From assembly GCA_944388165.1 (NCBI GenBank), contig CALXHS010000075.1, positions 1 to 41,420 on the forward strand: a stretch of DNA of 41,420 nt. The letters run 5' to 3'. This stretch comes from an uncultured Gemmiger sp. (lineage in GTDB: Bacteria > Bacillota > Clostridia > Oscillospirales > Ruminococcaceae). A program made the position numbers and the translations under genes. Below, piece by piece: positions 16,575 to 25,315 of this stretch (the stretch's first letter is position 1; every line of letters begins with the position of its first letter). A model generated the notes under the pieces. The model worked only from the letters and a program-made list of their open reading frames with translations. It had not been told where the DNA came from and did no database searches.

Positions 16575-17506
16575 ATCAGGAAACCCTGAGCGAAAAGCTC
16601 AATAAAGAAAAGAACTTTGTCTCGGCGGTGGTGTACCTGCGGGGGGATGCCGACCGCACCGTCCGCTTTTTCCAGACCCTGACCGCCGAGCTGGAAGCCC
16701 ATTTTGCCCAGTATGAACTGGTGGCGGTGGATGACGCCGCCGACCCGGCGGTGGTCAAGGCCCTGCGGGAATGGGCCGCCGATCTGCCCAAACCCCTGAC
16801 CATCCTGCACATGAGCCTGCACCAGGGGCTGGAACCCGCCATGAACGCCGGTCTGGACGCCGCCATCGGGGACTATGTCTATGAGTTCGACTCCACCGAG
16901 ATGCCCTATGATGCTTCGCTGATCTTTGCAGCCTACCGCACCGCCCAGCAGGGCAGCGACATCGTCTCGGTCTGCCCCAAGCAGACCCGGGGCGGCAGCG
17001 GGCTGTTTTACAAGGTGTTCAACGCCAACTCTCACAGCGCCTACCGCCTGCGCACCGACGCCTTCCGCCTGGTCACCCGGCGGGCCATCAACCGGGTGCA
17101 CGCGTCCAGCGCCCATCTGCCCTACCGCAAGGCCGCCTATGCGGCTTCCGGCCTGAAGATGACCGACCTGGAATTTGACGGCCGTCTCACCGACAAGCCC
17201 GCCGGCCGCTTTGCCCTGGCCGCCGACAGCCTGGCCCTGTACACCGACGCCGGGTTCCGTCTCAGCGCGGGCATTGCCCTGGCCATGATGGTCTTGGCTC
17301 TGGCGGAACTGGCCTATACCTTCCTCGTCTTCTGCACCGGCCATCCCATCGAAGGCTGGACCACCACCATGTTCGTGCTCACCCTGGGCTTTGCCGGGGT
17401 GTTTGCGGTGCTGACCATCATCATCAAGTACCTGTCCTTGCTGGTGGACCTGACCTTCAAACAGCAGAAATACCTCATCGAAAGCATCGAAAAGATCCAG
17501 AAGTGA
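16571..17506 (+). CDS. Family 2 glycosyltransferase with C-terminal membrane anchor (GtrB/DPM-like)
   Basis: This 311-residue protein has a GT-A domain (LVAVDDAADP, the HQGLEPAMNAGLDAAIGDY segment, then EFDSTE where DxD is expected) and two C-terminal membrane helices (about residues 238-260 and 272-295). The layout resembles bactoprenol-phosphate glucosyltransferase GtrB, which loads a sugar on undecaprenyl phosphate for a GT-C enzyme outside. The DxD variant DST is a deviation. It is followed by such a GT-C-like gene, and a GtrA homologue lies at 23898. Translational overlap with the flavoprotein gene is 4 bases. Confidence 0.82.
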   Translation: MNQETLSEKLNKEKNFVSAVVYLRGDADRTVRFFQTLTAELEAHFAQYELVAVDDAADPAVVKALREWAADLPKPLTILHMSLHQGLEPAMNAGLDAAIGDYVYEFDSTEMPYDASLIFAAYRTAQQGSDIVSVCPKQTRGGSGLFYKVFNANSHSAYRLRTDAFRLVTRRAINRVHASSAHLPYRKAAYAASGLKMTDLEFDGRLTDKPAGRFALAADSLALYTDAGFRLSAGIALAMMVLALAELAYTFLVFCTGHPIEGWTTTMFVLTLGFAGVFAVLTIIIKYLSLLVDLTFKQQKYLIESIEKIQK

Positions 17507-17540
17507 ATCGCCGCGCCGCTGGTGCCGGAAAGGACCCCTC

Positions 17541-19247
17541 ATGCCGTTTTCCCGTCTGAAAAAACCGATCGACCTCTCCCGCCGTGCCTTCTGGGTGTGG
17601 GCGGCTGTGCTGGTGCTGGTGCGCCTGGTGCTCACCGGCTTTCAGCAGGCCTATACCTGGGTAGGGGGCGCGCCCCTGGACGATGAACTCATGTTCCGGG
17701 CGGCGCAGTCCATCTCCGCCGGGCAGTGGCTGGGTGAGTATGATTACCTCACCCTGTCCAAGTCCATGTTCTTCCCGGTGTGGCTGGCCTTGCTCAACGC
17801 CCTGCACATCCCGTACCTGCTGGGCGGGGTGGGGCTGTGGTGCGCCGCCGCCTTGTTCGCGGCCTTTGCCTTCTCCCCGCTGTGGGAGAAACTGCCCGCG
17901 GGGCAGGGAAGAGCCGTGACCCTGGGCCTGTTTGCGGCCCTGGCGTACCTCCCCACCTCCTGGGCGTCCTACACTCTGCGCGTCTACCGGGACAACATCT
18001 TCCCGGCGCTGTGCCTGCTGGCCCTTGCCGGGTTTGCGGGGGCGGCGCTGCGGGTGCTGCGCACCGACAAGACTCCCCTTTGGCCCTGGCTGCTGGCGGG
18101 GGGCGCGGGGCTCACTGCCGGGTATCTCAGCCGGGAGGACGCCGGGCTGTTCCTTTTGCCCTTCGCCGTGCTGGCCACCCTGGGCATGCTGGGGGTGGCG
18201 GTGCGCCGCCGTCGCTGGCTGCGGGCGCTGGTGCAGGTCCTGCCTTACGCCATGCTGGCGGGGGGCGTGGGGATTTTCTGCGCCCTGAATCAGGCATACT
18301 ACGGGGTGTTCACCCTCTCCGATTTCTCCGGCGGGGCTTTTGCCGACGCCATGGGCGCCATGAGCCGGGTGGCCACTGAATCTGACGAACCCATGCTCAG
18401 CGTGCCCGCCGACGCCCGGGAACTGCTGTATGAGGCGATTCCCGAACTGGAACCTCTTTCCTACTGGCTGGAGGAGGATCCCCAGATGGCCAACGATTTC
18501 CGTGACCCTGAACTGGACGACTACCGCGCCGGCAGTTTCTATTGGGCGATCCGGAGGGCCGCACAATACGAAGGCGTTTACGATACCGCCGCAGGCGCTG
18601 AAGCGTATTGGCAGACGGTGGCGGACAAGGTCAACGCCGCCTGTGAGGACGGTACGCTGCCCACCCGCAGCGGGCGGCGCAGCGGCACCACCCAGCCCAT
18701 CCGGGCCGAGTATGTGCTGCCCACCCTGCAAGAAAGCCTGCGCAGCCTGGGCTGGGTGCTCACCTTCCAGGACTGCGAACCCTATGAATCTCTGCGCTCC
18801 ATCGGCACCGAGGAAGACTTTGCCCTCTGGTCCGGCTACCTGCACTGTTCGCTGAACGGCGCCGCCGAAGCGGGCAAGGATACCCCCTATTACAGCCCCA
18901 CCCAGAAACTGGTGTTCGGCTTCCTGCAGGCGCTGCGCCTGGTATGGGCTTTTGTGCTGCCGGTATGCTTCATTCTGGCGGTGGTTTTCTGGCTGCGGGA
19001 CCTGCCCGGCCGGGTGCGTGCCGCCCGGAAATGCTTCACCGCCCTGGTGCCCTGGGTGCTGCAGCTGATGCTGCTGCTCATGGCGGCGCTGCGCTGCGGC
19101 ATGATCGCCTTTGTGGAAGTGTCCAGCTTCGGCATCGGCACATCCACCATGTACCTGGCAACGGTGCATCCGCTGCTGGTGCTGTTCACCGTGGTCAGCC
19201 TGGTGCTGGCCGCCCAGCAAAGGAGGAATGCCCATGCCGCTGGATGA
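17541..19247 (+). CDS. Polytopic membrane glycosyltransferase-like protein (GT-C fold)
   Basis: This 568-residue protein has about ten predicted membrane helices. After the first helix, the outside loop holds DDELMFRAAQ, an acidic pair typical of the catalytic loop of GT-C (GT39/RgtA-like) enzymes that use lipid-linked sugars. The loop SREDAGLFL is near helix 6. A soluble insert of about 180 residues (roughly 265-450) lies between the main helix block and the last three helices. It would act with the preceding GtrB-like enzyme to add sugars outside the membrane. Family assignment is by topology, not a firm match. Confidence 0.65.
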   Translation: MPFSRLKKPIDLSRRAFWVWAAVLVLVRLVLTGFQQAYTWVGGAPLDDELMFRAAQSISAGQWLGEYDYLTLSKSMFFPVWLALLNALHIPYLLGGVGLWCAAALFAAFAFSPLWEKLPAGQGRAVTLGLFAALAYLPTSWASYTLRVYRDNIFPALCLLALAGFAGAALRVLRTDKTPLWPWLLAGGAGLTAGYLSREDAGLFLLPFAVLATLGMLGVAVRRRRWLRALVQVLPYAMLAGGVGIFCALNQAYYGVFTLSDFSGGAFADAMGAMSRVATESDEPMLSVPADARELLYEAIPELEPLSYWLEEDPQMANDFRDPELDDYRAGSFYWAIRRAAQYEGVYDTAAGAEAYWQTVADKVNAACEDGTLPTRSGRRSGTTQPIRAEYVLPTLQESLRSLGWVLTFQDCEPYESLRSIGTEEDFALWSGYLHCSLNGAAEAGKDTPYYSPTQKLVFGFLQALRLVWAFVLPVCFILAVVFWLRDLPGRVRAARKCFTALVPWVLQLMLLLMAALRCGMIAFVEVSSFGIGTSTMYLATVHPLLVLFTVVSLVLAAQQRRNAHAAG

Positions 19248-20469
19248 TCTGCTCATTGTGGGCGGCGGCGCGGCGGGTCTGATGGCCGCCGGCACCGCCT
19301 GTGCCCTGGGGGCTTCGGTCACCGTGCTGGAACACAACCCCAAAGGCCCCGGCCAGAAACTGCTCATCACCGGAAAGGGCCGCTGCAACGTCACCAACGA
19401 CTGTGATCCCCGGGAGTTTATGAACTACGTGCGCCGTAATCCCCGGTTTTTGTTCTCCTGCCTGCACGCCTTCCCTCCCTCGGCGGCCATGGACCTCTTT
19501 GAGTCCCTGGGCGTGCCCCTCAAGACCGAGCGGGGGCGCCGGGTCTTTCCCGAAAGTGACCGGGCGGCGGATGTGCTGGCCGCTCTGCGGCAGTACGCCG
19601 AGGCCGCCCGCTTTGTGAAGGCCGATGCCGAAGAACTGCTCCTGGAAGACGGCGTCTGCAAGGGCGTCATCGCCGGGGGCAGGGCCTACCGCGCCCGGAA
19701 TGTACTGCTGGCCACCGGCGGCGTCAGCTACCCGGTCACCGGCAGTGACGGCAGCGGCTACCGCCTGGCCGAACAGGCGGGGCACACCATCGTCAAGCCC
19801 CAGCCCAGCCTGTGCAGCCTGGTCTCCCCGGACCCGGCCTGCCGCAAGCTCATGGGCCTGTCCCTGCGCAACGTCACCCTGACCTTGCTGCGGGACGGCA
19901 AGCCGCTGTTCACCGAACAGGGGGAGGCTCTGTTCACCCACTTCGGCCTTTCGGGGCCGCTGGTGCTCTCCGCTTCCACCTACATCGACGATATCCGCGC
20001 CCACAAGTACGTGTGCGAGTTCGACCTCAAACCGGCTCTGGACGAAAAGACCCTCTATGACCGCCTGACCCGGGATTTTGCCGCCCTGGGCGGCCGCAGC
20101 GCCCAGGGCGCCCTGGAAAAGCTGCTGCCCCATTCCATGCGCCCGGTGGCGGTGGAAAAGTGGGGCGTGGACCCCGCCACCCGGGCGGCTCAGATCACCC
20201 GGGAGCAGAAGATGGACCTGGTGCGGCTGTGCAAGTACTGGGCCGTGCCCGGCACCGCCCTGGGGGAGCTGGAACACGCGGTCATCACCGCCGGCGGTGT
20301 GGATGTGCGGGAAGTGGACCCCAGGACCATGGCCAGCAAACTCTGCCCCGGGCTGTACTTTGCCGGGGAGATCCTGGACGTGGACGCCCGCACAGGGGGC
20401 TATAATCTGCAGATCGCCTGGGCCACTGCCCGGGCTGCGGCAGCGGCGGCAGCCGAGGCCGACCAATAA
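19234..20469 (+). CDS. NAD(P)/FAD-dependent oxidoreductase, HI0933/YhiN (BaiN-like) family
   Basis: This 411-residue flavoprotein begins LLIVGGGAAGLMAA, then LEHNPKGPGQKLLITGKGRCN, the signature of the HI0933 family. LATGGVSYPVTGSDG and AGEILDVDARTGGYN bind FAD near the middle and end. Related proteins include the bile-acid enzyme BaiN, but most are uncharacterised. ATG 19234 is chosen because AGGAGG lies at 19221-19226; the gene overlaps the GT-C gene by 14 bases. It is the first gene of a housekeeping block (cmk, plsC, ispH-S1). Confidence 0.87.
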   Translation: MPLDDLLIVGGGAAGLMAAGTACALGASVTVLEHNPKGPGQKLLITGKGRCNVTNDCDPREFMNYVRRNPRFLFSCLHAFPPSAAMDLFESLGVPLKTERGRRVFPESDRAADVLAALRQYAEAARFVKADAEELLLEDGVCKGVIAGGRAYRARNVLLATGGVSYPVTGSDGSGYRLAEQAGHTIVKPQPSLCSLVSPDPACRKLMGLSLRNVTLTLLRDGKPLFTEQGEALFTHFGLSGPLVLSASTYIDDIRAHKYVCEFDLKPALDEKTLYDRLTRDFAALGGRSAQGALEKLLPHSMRPVAVEKWGVDPATRAAQITREQKMDLVRLCKYWAVPGTALGELEHAVITAGGVDVREVDPRTMASKLCPGLYFAGEILDVDARTGGYNLQIAWATARAAAAAAAEADQ

Positions 20470-20486
20470 AAAGGAGCGTTGTTCTC

Positions 20487-21149
20487 ATGATTTCTGTTGC
20501 CATCGACGGTCCTTCCGGGGCCGGTAAATCCAGCATGGCCCGCCGCCTGGCGGCCGACCTGGGCTACACCTATGTGGACACCGGCGCCATGTACCGCGCC
20601 ATCGGCCTGTATGCCCGCCGGGCGGAGGCCGACACCAAAAACGCCGACGCCGTGGCGGCGCTGCTGCCGCAGATCAAGCTGGACATCCGCCTGCAGGGCG
20701 GCGCCCAGCACATCCTGCTCAACGGTGAGGACGTGACCGAGGCCGTCCGCGCCGAGGACATCGGCATGGCTGCCTCTGAAGTGTCTGCCTACCCGGCGGT
20801 GCGGGCTTTCCTGCTGGACACCCAGCGGGATCTGGCTGCCAGCCGGGATGTGCTCATGGACGGCCGGGATATCGGCACCGTGGTGCTGCCCAATGCCACC
20901 GTCAAGATCTACCTGACCGCCAGCGCCGACGCCCGTGCCCGCCGCCGTCTGGCCGAACTGCTGGAAAAGGGCAAGCAGACCGATTATGAGACCGTCCTGG
21001 CCGACATCGAACAGCGGGATTACCAGGACACCCACCGCGCCGTGGCCCCTCTGCGCCAGGCCGAGGATGCCATCCTGGTGGACACCAGCAACACCGGCAT
21101 TGAAGAGAGCTTTGCCCTGCTGAAAAAGACGATCCTGGAACACATCTGA
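20487..21149 (+). CDS. cmk: Cytidylate kinase
   Basis: This 220-residue protein phosphorylates CMP and dCMP. VAIDGPSGAGKSSMAR (residues 4-19) is the Walker A loop, YVDTGAMYRA binds the nucleotide, and MDGRDIGTVVLPNA and LTASADARARRR are standard Cmk segments. AAGGAGCG precedes ATG 20487. It is adjacent to plsC and ispH, a gene order seen in many Clostridia. Confidence 0.97.
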   Translation: MISVAIDGPSGAGKSSMARRLAADLGYTYVDTGAMYRAIGLYARRAEADTKNADAVAALLPQIKLDIRLQGGAQHILLNGEDVTEAVRAEDIGMAASEVSAYPAVRAFLLDTQRDLAASRDVLMDGRDIGTVVLPNATVKIYLTASADARARRRLAELLEKGKQTDYETVLADIEQRDYQDTHRAVAPLRQAEDAILVDTSNTGIEESFALLKKTILEHI

Positions 21150-21198
21150 ACCGCCCCCTGCGCATAGGGATGTAAAAAATATAGGAAATGGTGAACTT

Positions 21199-21879
21199 AT
21201 GCTTTTGTACTGGATCCTGCTGCCCATCGTATGGGTGTTGATGCACATTGTCTGGCGCGTGCGGGTGGTGGGCCGTGACCTCATTCCCCGCGGACGCCCT
21301 ATCGTGGTGGCGCCCAACCACCTTTCGGAACTGGACCCGGTGTTCATCCTGGTGGTGATCTTCCGTTTCCGCCGTTTCCGCATCCTGGCCAAGCAGGAGC
21401 TCTTCCGCAATCCCTTTGTGGCCTGGTTCCTGCGCTGCATGGGCGCGGTGCCCATCGACCGGGGCCACGGCGACCTGGAAACCGTCAACCGGGTGACCGA
21501 AGAATGTAAAAAGGGCACCGGTGTGCTCATCTTCCCTGAAGGCACCCGCAGCAAGGACGGCAAACTGGGCAAGCTGAAAAGCGGCGCCTTCGTCATTGCC
21601 GGACAGGCCGGGGCGGACATGGTGCCCTGCCGCATCATCTACGATACCCCCGACCACCGGATGCACCTGTTCTGCCGCATGCGCATCTGTTTCGGGCAGC
21701 CCATCCCGGCGGAGGAACTGCGCATCACCGACCCGCGCCACCAGATCAAGGAACTGCGGGCCCTGCGCACCCGCCTGACCGACGCGCTGGAAGAACTGTA
21801 CCGGGAAAACAGCTTTGAGCCGGCGGAACTGCCTGCCGCCGACCCTGCGCCCCAGGCCGACCCCAAACCCGAAACCTGA
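21199..21879 (+). CDS. plsC: 1-acyl-sn-glycerol-3-phosphate acyltransferase
   Basis: This 226-residue membrane-associated enzyme makes phosphatidic acid. One N-terminal membrane helix (residues 1-20) is followed by the NHLSELDP catalytic HX4D motif and [10 protein letters not shown], the glycerol-phosphate site. [11 protein letters not shown] and a Pro/Ala-rich C-terminal tail end the protein. The ribosome site (AGGAAATGG) is weak. It lies between cmk and ispH. Confidence 0.93.
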   Translation: MLLYWILLPIVWVLMHIVWRVRVVGRDLIPRGRPIVVAPNHLSELDPVFILVVIFRFRRFRILAKQELFRNPFVAWFLRCMGAVPIDRGHGDLETVNRVTEECKKGTGVLIFPEGTRSKDGKLGKLKSGAFVIAGQAGADMVPCRIIYDTPDHRMHLFCRMRICFGQPIPAEELRITDPRHQIKELRALRTRLTDALEELYRENSFEPAELPAADPAPQADPKPET

Positions 21880-21895
21880 ATACAGGAGAACTGCC

Positions 21896-23827
21896 ATGGA
21901 GATCATTCTGGCCAAGACCGCCGGCTTCTGCTTCGGCGTGGACCGTGCCGTCAAGCTGACCTACGAACTGCTGGACAAGGGCTGCCATGTGGCTACTCTG
22001 GGCCCGCTGATCCACAACCCCCAGGTGGTGCAGGACCTGGAAAGCCGGGGGGCGCTGACCTGCCCCGACATCGACGCTGTGCCCGACGGGTACGAGGTCG
22101 TCATCCGCAGCCATGGGGTGCCCCGGACGGTCTATGATAAAATCAGCACACGCGGCCTGGCGTTTCATGACGCCACCTGCCCATTTGTGTCAAAAATCCA
22201 TAAAATAGCCGAAGAAGCGGGCAGGAATGGTGCGCTTTTGCTGGTGGCGGGGGATGCGTCACACCCTGAAGTACAGGGGATTGTCGGCCATACAAGCGGA
22301 GAAGTGCGGGTTTTTGCGAATCTGGACGAGTTGGAAAAGATACATGAAATTCTTACGCATCAAAAATCCATTTATGTGGTGGCGCAAACCACTTTTCGGG
22401 TTCAAAGTTGGGAAAGTTGCAAGGCTTCTCTAAAAAAGTGGTGTACAAATGCCAAAATATTTGATACAATATGTAATGCAACGTGGGCGAGGCAACAGGA
22501 GGCGGAGGACCTCAGCCAAAAATGCGATCATATGATCGTCATTGGTGGTCATCATTCCTCCAACACCCAGAAACTGTTGCAGGTCGCCGCCCGGCATACC
22601 GATGCCGTCACCGTCGAGACAGCTGATGAACTTGACCGTGCATGGCTCAAAGGTGCCAGGGTGGTGGGCGTAACAGCCGGGGCTTCCACGCCTTCGTCTA
22701 TAATTGAGGAGGTACTTAACTGTATGAGTGAAGAAATCCGTGACGACATGAGTTTTGCCGAAATGCTCGAGGCCTCTGAGGCGAAACCTCTGTTCGCAGG
22801 TAAGATCGTTAAAGCCAAGGTCATCAGCGTCAGCCCCACGGAGTGCGTCGTGGGCATCGACGGCTCCAAGCACACCGGCATCGTCAAGCTCAACGAGATG
22901 ACGCATGATCCCAACGCCAAGATGGAAGACCTTGTTAAGGTGGACGACGAGCTGGATCTGGTGGTTGTCAAGACCAACGACCAGGAAGGTGTCGACACCC
23001 TTTCCCGCGTCCGTTTCGAAGCCCAGAAGGGCATGAAGGACGTTTCCGAAGCTGCCGAGAACGGCACCGTCATGGAAGGCGACGTTATGGAAGCCAACAA
23101 GGGCGGCGTCGTCGTCAATGTCAAGGGCGTGCGCGTCTTCGTGCCCCGCTCTCAGGCCACCATGCGCCGTGACGAAGACTACACCAAGCTGGTGGGTCAG
23201 CATGTACGTCTGGTCATCACCGAATGCGCCGGCCGCAAGATCGTCGGCAGCATCAACAAGGTGACCGCCGAAGAGAACAAGGCCAAGCGTGAAGAGTTCT
23301 GGCAGAACGTGGAAGTGGACAAGCACTACACCGGCGTTGTCAAGAGCCTGACCTCCTACGGCGCCTTTGTTGACATCGGCGGCGTGGACGGCCTGTGCCA
23401 CATCAGCGAGCTGAGCTGGTCCAACCTGAAGCATCCCTCTGAGGTTGTCAGCGTGGGCGACACCATCGACGTCTACGTCAAGAGCTATGACCCCGAGAAC
23501 CAGAAGGTTTCCCTGGGCTACAAGAAGGAAGAGGACAACCCCTGGGAGAAGCTGAAGAACGAGTATCCCATCGGCAGCGAGTTCACCGCTCCGGTGGTCT
23601 CCATCACCAAGTTCGGCGCCTTTGTCCGCATCCTGCCCGGTGTTGACGGTCTGGTCCACATCAGCGAGATCTCCAAAGAGCGCGTGAACAAGGTCAGCGA
23701 CGTGCTGAAGGTGGGCGACGAAGTCCGCGTGAAGCTGATCAACGTCGACTTCGACCGCAAGCGTATCAGCCTGTCCATGAAGGCCTGCGAGGACGAAGTG
23801 GCCGGCGACGATACCGACGCTGAATAA
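21896..23827 (+). CDS. ispH: IspH (HMBPP reductase) fused to ribosomal protein S1-like RNA-binding domains
   Basis: This 643-residue fusion joins two enzymes common in Clostridia. Residues 1-276 are IspH, the 4Fe-4S enzyme that reduces HMBPP to IPP and DMAPP in the MEP pathway, with cluster cysteines C12, C95 and C193 and conserved RSHGVP and SSNT. Residues 277-643 hold four S1 RNA-binding repeats, the last two with clear [20 protein letters not shown] and [29 protein letters not shown] (22706-22712) before in-frame ATG 22724 allows separate synthesis of the S1 part. Bases about 22140-22560 are AT-rich with ATA codons, unlike the rest. A terminator follows the stop. Confidence 0.95.
   Translation: MEIILAKTAGFCFGVDRAVKLTYELLDKGCHVATLGPLIHNPQVVQDLESRGALTCPDIDAVPDGYEVVIRSHGVPRTVYDKISTRGLAFHDATCPFVSKIHKIAEEAGRNGALLLVAGDASHPEVQGIVGHTSGEVRVFANLDELEKIHEILTHQKSIYVVAQTTFRVQSWESCKASLKKWCTNAKIFDTICNATWARQQEAEDLSQKCDHMIVIGGHHSSNTQKLLQVAARHTDAVTVETADELDRAWLKGARVVGVTAGASTPSSIIEEVLNCMSEEIRDDMSFAEMLEASEAKPLFAGKIVKAKVISVSPTECVVGIDGSKHTGIVKLNEMTHDPNAKMEDLVKVDDELDLVVVKTNDQEGVDTLSRVRFEAQKGMKDVSEAAENGTVMEGDVMEANKGGVVVNVKGVRVFVPRSQATMRRDEDYTKLVGQHVRLVITECAGRKIVGSINKVTAEENKAKREEFWQNVEVDKHYTGVVKSLTSYGAFVDIGGVDGLCHISELSWSNLKHPSEVVSVGDTIDVYVKSYDPENQKVSLGYKKEEDNPWEKLKNEYPIGSEFTAPVVSITKFGAFVRILPGVDGLVHISEISKERVNKVSDVLKVGDEVRVKLINVDFDRKRISLSMKACEDEVAGDDTDAE
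22706..22726 (+). promoter_or_regulatory. Internal ribosome-binding site and start codon for a separate S1 protein
   Basis: GAGGAGG at 22706-22712 lies 11 bases before ATG 22724, which is in frame and falls exactly at the IspH/S1 boundary. A TATAAT hexamer at 22699-22704 has no matching -35, so it is noted only. Confidence 0.5.
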
Positions 23828-23848
23828 TCTCTGAATTGTTCCCAATGG

Positions 23849-23880
23849 GAGGCCTGCCTGGTCACAGGCGGGCCTCTTTT
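23849..23880 (+). terminator. Intrinsic terminator after ispH-S1, close to gtrA
   Basis: GAGGCCTGCCTG and CAGGCGGGCCTC (one G-U pair) enclose GTCA and are followed by TTTTGGTTTT. Only 17 bases remain before gtrA, so gtrA depends on readthrough or on a promoter further upstream. Confidence 0.78.
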
Positions 23881-23897
23881 GGTTTTATGGGTGTGCC

Positions 23898-24347
23898 ATG
23901 CAGAAAATCAAAGACCTCATCGTCAAATACTATGAACAGCTGTCCTACCTGTTTTTCGGCGGGCTGGCCACGCTGCTCAACTTCCTGATTCTCAACATCT
24001 TCCAGGCGGCTTTCGGGCTGGACTTTGCCGCGGGCGTGGGCAACGTGCTCAACAACGCCATCTGCATCCTCTTTGCCTACTGGACCAACCGCAGCTTTGT
24101 CTTCCGCAGCAAAAGCCGCGGCGCCGCCGCCTGGCAGGAATTCACCAAGTTTGTGGGCTGCCGCATCTTCACCGCCGTGGTGGATCAGCTCATCATGTGG
24201 GGCGGCGTGAGCGTGCTGGGCTCTGCCATCACCTTCGTTTCTCCCGAACTGTGGGCCAACATCGTCAAGCTGTTCTCGCAGGTCGTGGTGATCGTTTCCA
24301 ACTACGTCTTTTCCAAGATCCTGATCTTTACCAAAAAAGCGCCGTGA
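23898..24347 (+). CDS. GtrA family membrane protein
   Basis: This 149-residue protein has four membrane helices and the GtrA pattern: YLFFGGLATLLNF, FAYWTNRSFVF after helix 2, FTKFVGCRIFTAVVDQ, and VVVIVSNYVFSKILIF at the end. GtrA proteins are thought to flip undecaprenyl-phosphate-linked sugars or to aid their use. A GtrB-like transferase is at 16571, so the two may work together although they are apart. The ribosome site is weak. It is followed by a 52-residue membrane peptide and deoC. Confidence 0.85.
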   Translation: MQKIKDLIVKYYEQLSYLFFGGLATLLNFLILNIFQAAFGLDFAAGVGNVLNNAICILFAYWTNRSFVFRSKSRGAAAWQEFTKFVGCRIFTAVVDQLIMWGGVSVLGSAITFVSPELWANIVKLFSQVVVIVSNYVFSKILIFTKKAP

Positions 24348-24372
24348 CAGGCGTGTCAAAGGAGGCTTTCCT

Positions 24373-24531
24373 ATGAAAAACAAGGTACGCGGCGGTGGGC
24401 TGCGTCTCACCGGTCTGATCCTGGGCATCATTGCCACCGTGTGCGGTATCACGTCCATCATCTTCTCCACCATCGGCCTGCATCAGGCGCACCTGTGCAA
24501 ACATTGTGGGAAAGGAGCCGAATACAGATGA
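24373..24531 (+). CDS. Small single-helix membrane peptide (52 aa), unknown function
   Basis: A good AAAGGAGG (24359-24365) precedes ATG 24373. The 52-residue product has a basic start, one membrane helix (about residues 12-37, LTGLILGIIATVCGITSIIF) and a Cys/His tail (LCKHCGKGAEYR). Its stop overlaps the deoC start (ATGA), and its last codons contain the deoC ribosome site, so translation is coupled. It is too short for many gene finders. No family is recognised. Confidence 0.6.
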   Translation: MKNKVRGGGLRLTGLILGIIATVCGITSIIFSTIGLHQAHLCKHCGKGAEYR

Positions 24532-25187
24532 GCCGTTACAGCAAGGAACAGCTGTTTGCAGTGGTAGACCACACCCTGCTCAAGCCCGAAGCCACCTGGC
24601 CCCAGATCCAGAAACTGTGTGACGAAGCCATGCAGTATCACACTGCCTCGGTGTGCATCAACACCTGCTATGTGAAGCAGGCCGCCGAATACATGGCCGG
24701 CCGGGTGCCCGTATGCTGCGTGGTGGGCTTCCCTCTGGGAGCCATGGACACCGCCAGCAAGTGCTTTGAAGCCCGCACCGCCATCGAGAACGGCGCCACC
24801 GAAGTGGACATGGTCATCAACATCGGCCGCCTGAAAAACGGCGAGTACGACGCCGTGCGGGAAGACATCGCCGCTGTGAAGCAGGCCGTGGGGGACAACT
24901 GCCTCAAGGTCATCATCGAGACCTGCCTGCTCACCGACGAAGAAAAGATCAAGATGTGCGACATCGTGCCCGAAGCCGGTGCCGACTACATCAAGACTTC
25001 CACCGGTTTCTCCACCGCCGGCGCCACCTTCCATGATATTGAGCTGTTCGCCAAGCATGTGGCGGGCCGCTGCAAGATCAAGGCGGCGGGCGGCATCTCC
25101 ACCATCGAGGACATGGAGAAATTCCTGGACCTGGGCGCCGACCGGCTGGGTACCTCCCGTGCCGTGAGCCTGCTCACCGCCCAGTGA
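24528..25187 (+). CDS. deoC: Deoxyribose-phosphate aldolase
   Basis: This 219-residue TIM barrel cleaves 2-deoxyribose 5-phosphate to acetaldehyde and glyceraldehyde 3-phosphate. VDHTLLKPEAT starts the fold. KVIIETCLLTDEE and ADYIKTSTGFS contain the Schiff-base Lys, and CKIKAAGGIST contains the second active-site Lys. ATG 24528 is chosen over upstream in-frame codons because AAAGGAG (24511-24517) lies just before it and the family begins there. It is coupled to the 52-residue peptide. Confidence 0.95.
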   Translation: MSRYSKEQLFAVVDHTLLKPEATWPQIQKLCDEAMQYHTASVCINTCYVKQAAEYMAGRVPVCCVVGFPLGAMDTASKCFEARTAIENGATEVDMVINIGRLKNGEYDAVREDIAAVKQAVGDNCLKVIIETCLLTDEEKIKMCDIVPEAGADYIKTSTGFSTAGATFHDIELFAKHVAGRCKIKAAGGISTIEDMEKFLDLGADRLGTSRAVSLLTAQ

Positions 25188-25210
25188 TGCCCCTGTAATC
25201 AATAAAACAA

Positions 25211-25259
25211 CCCCCGCTCTTCCGGGCCGCAAGGTCCGAAAGGGCGGGGAATTTTTTTA
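25211..25259. terminator. Terminator after deoC
   Basis: CCCCGCTCTTCCGG pairs with CCGAAAGGGCGGGG (one mismatch and one G-U) and is followed by AATTTTTTT. The remaining 56 bases to the convergent TraX-like gene show nothing else. Confidence 0.8.
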
Positions 25260-25315
25260 CGATGAATGGCACGATGGAAAGTCGGATGTCTGTTCAATGG
25301 GCAGACGCAATTTTC

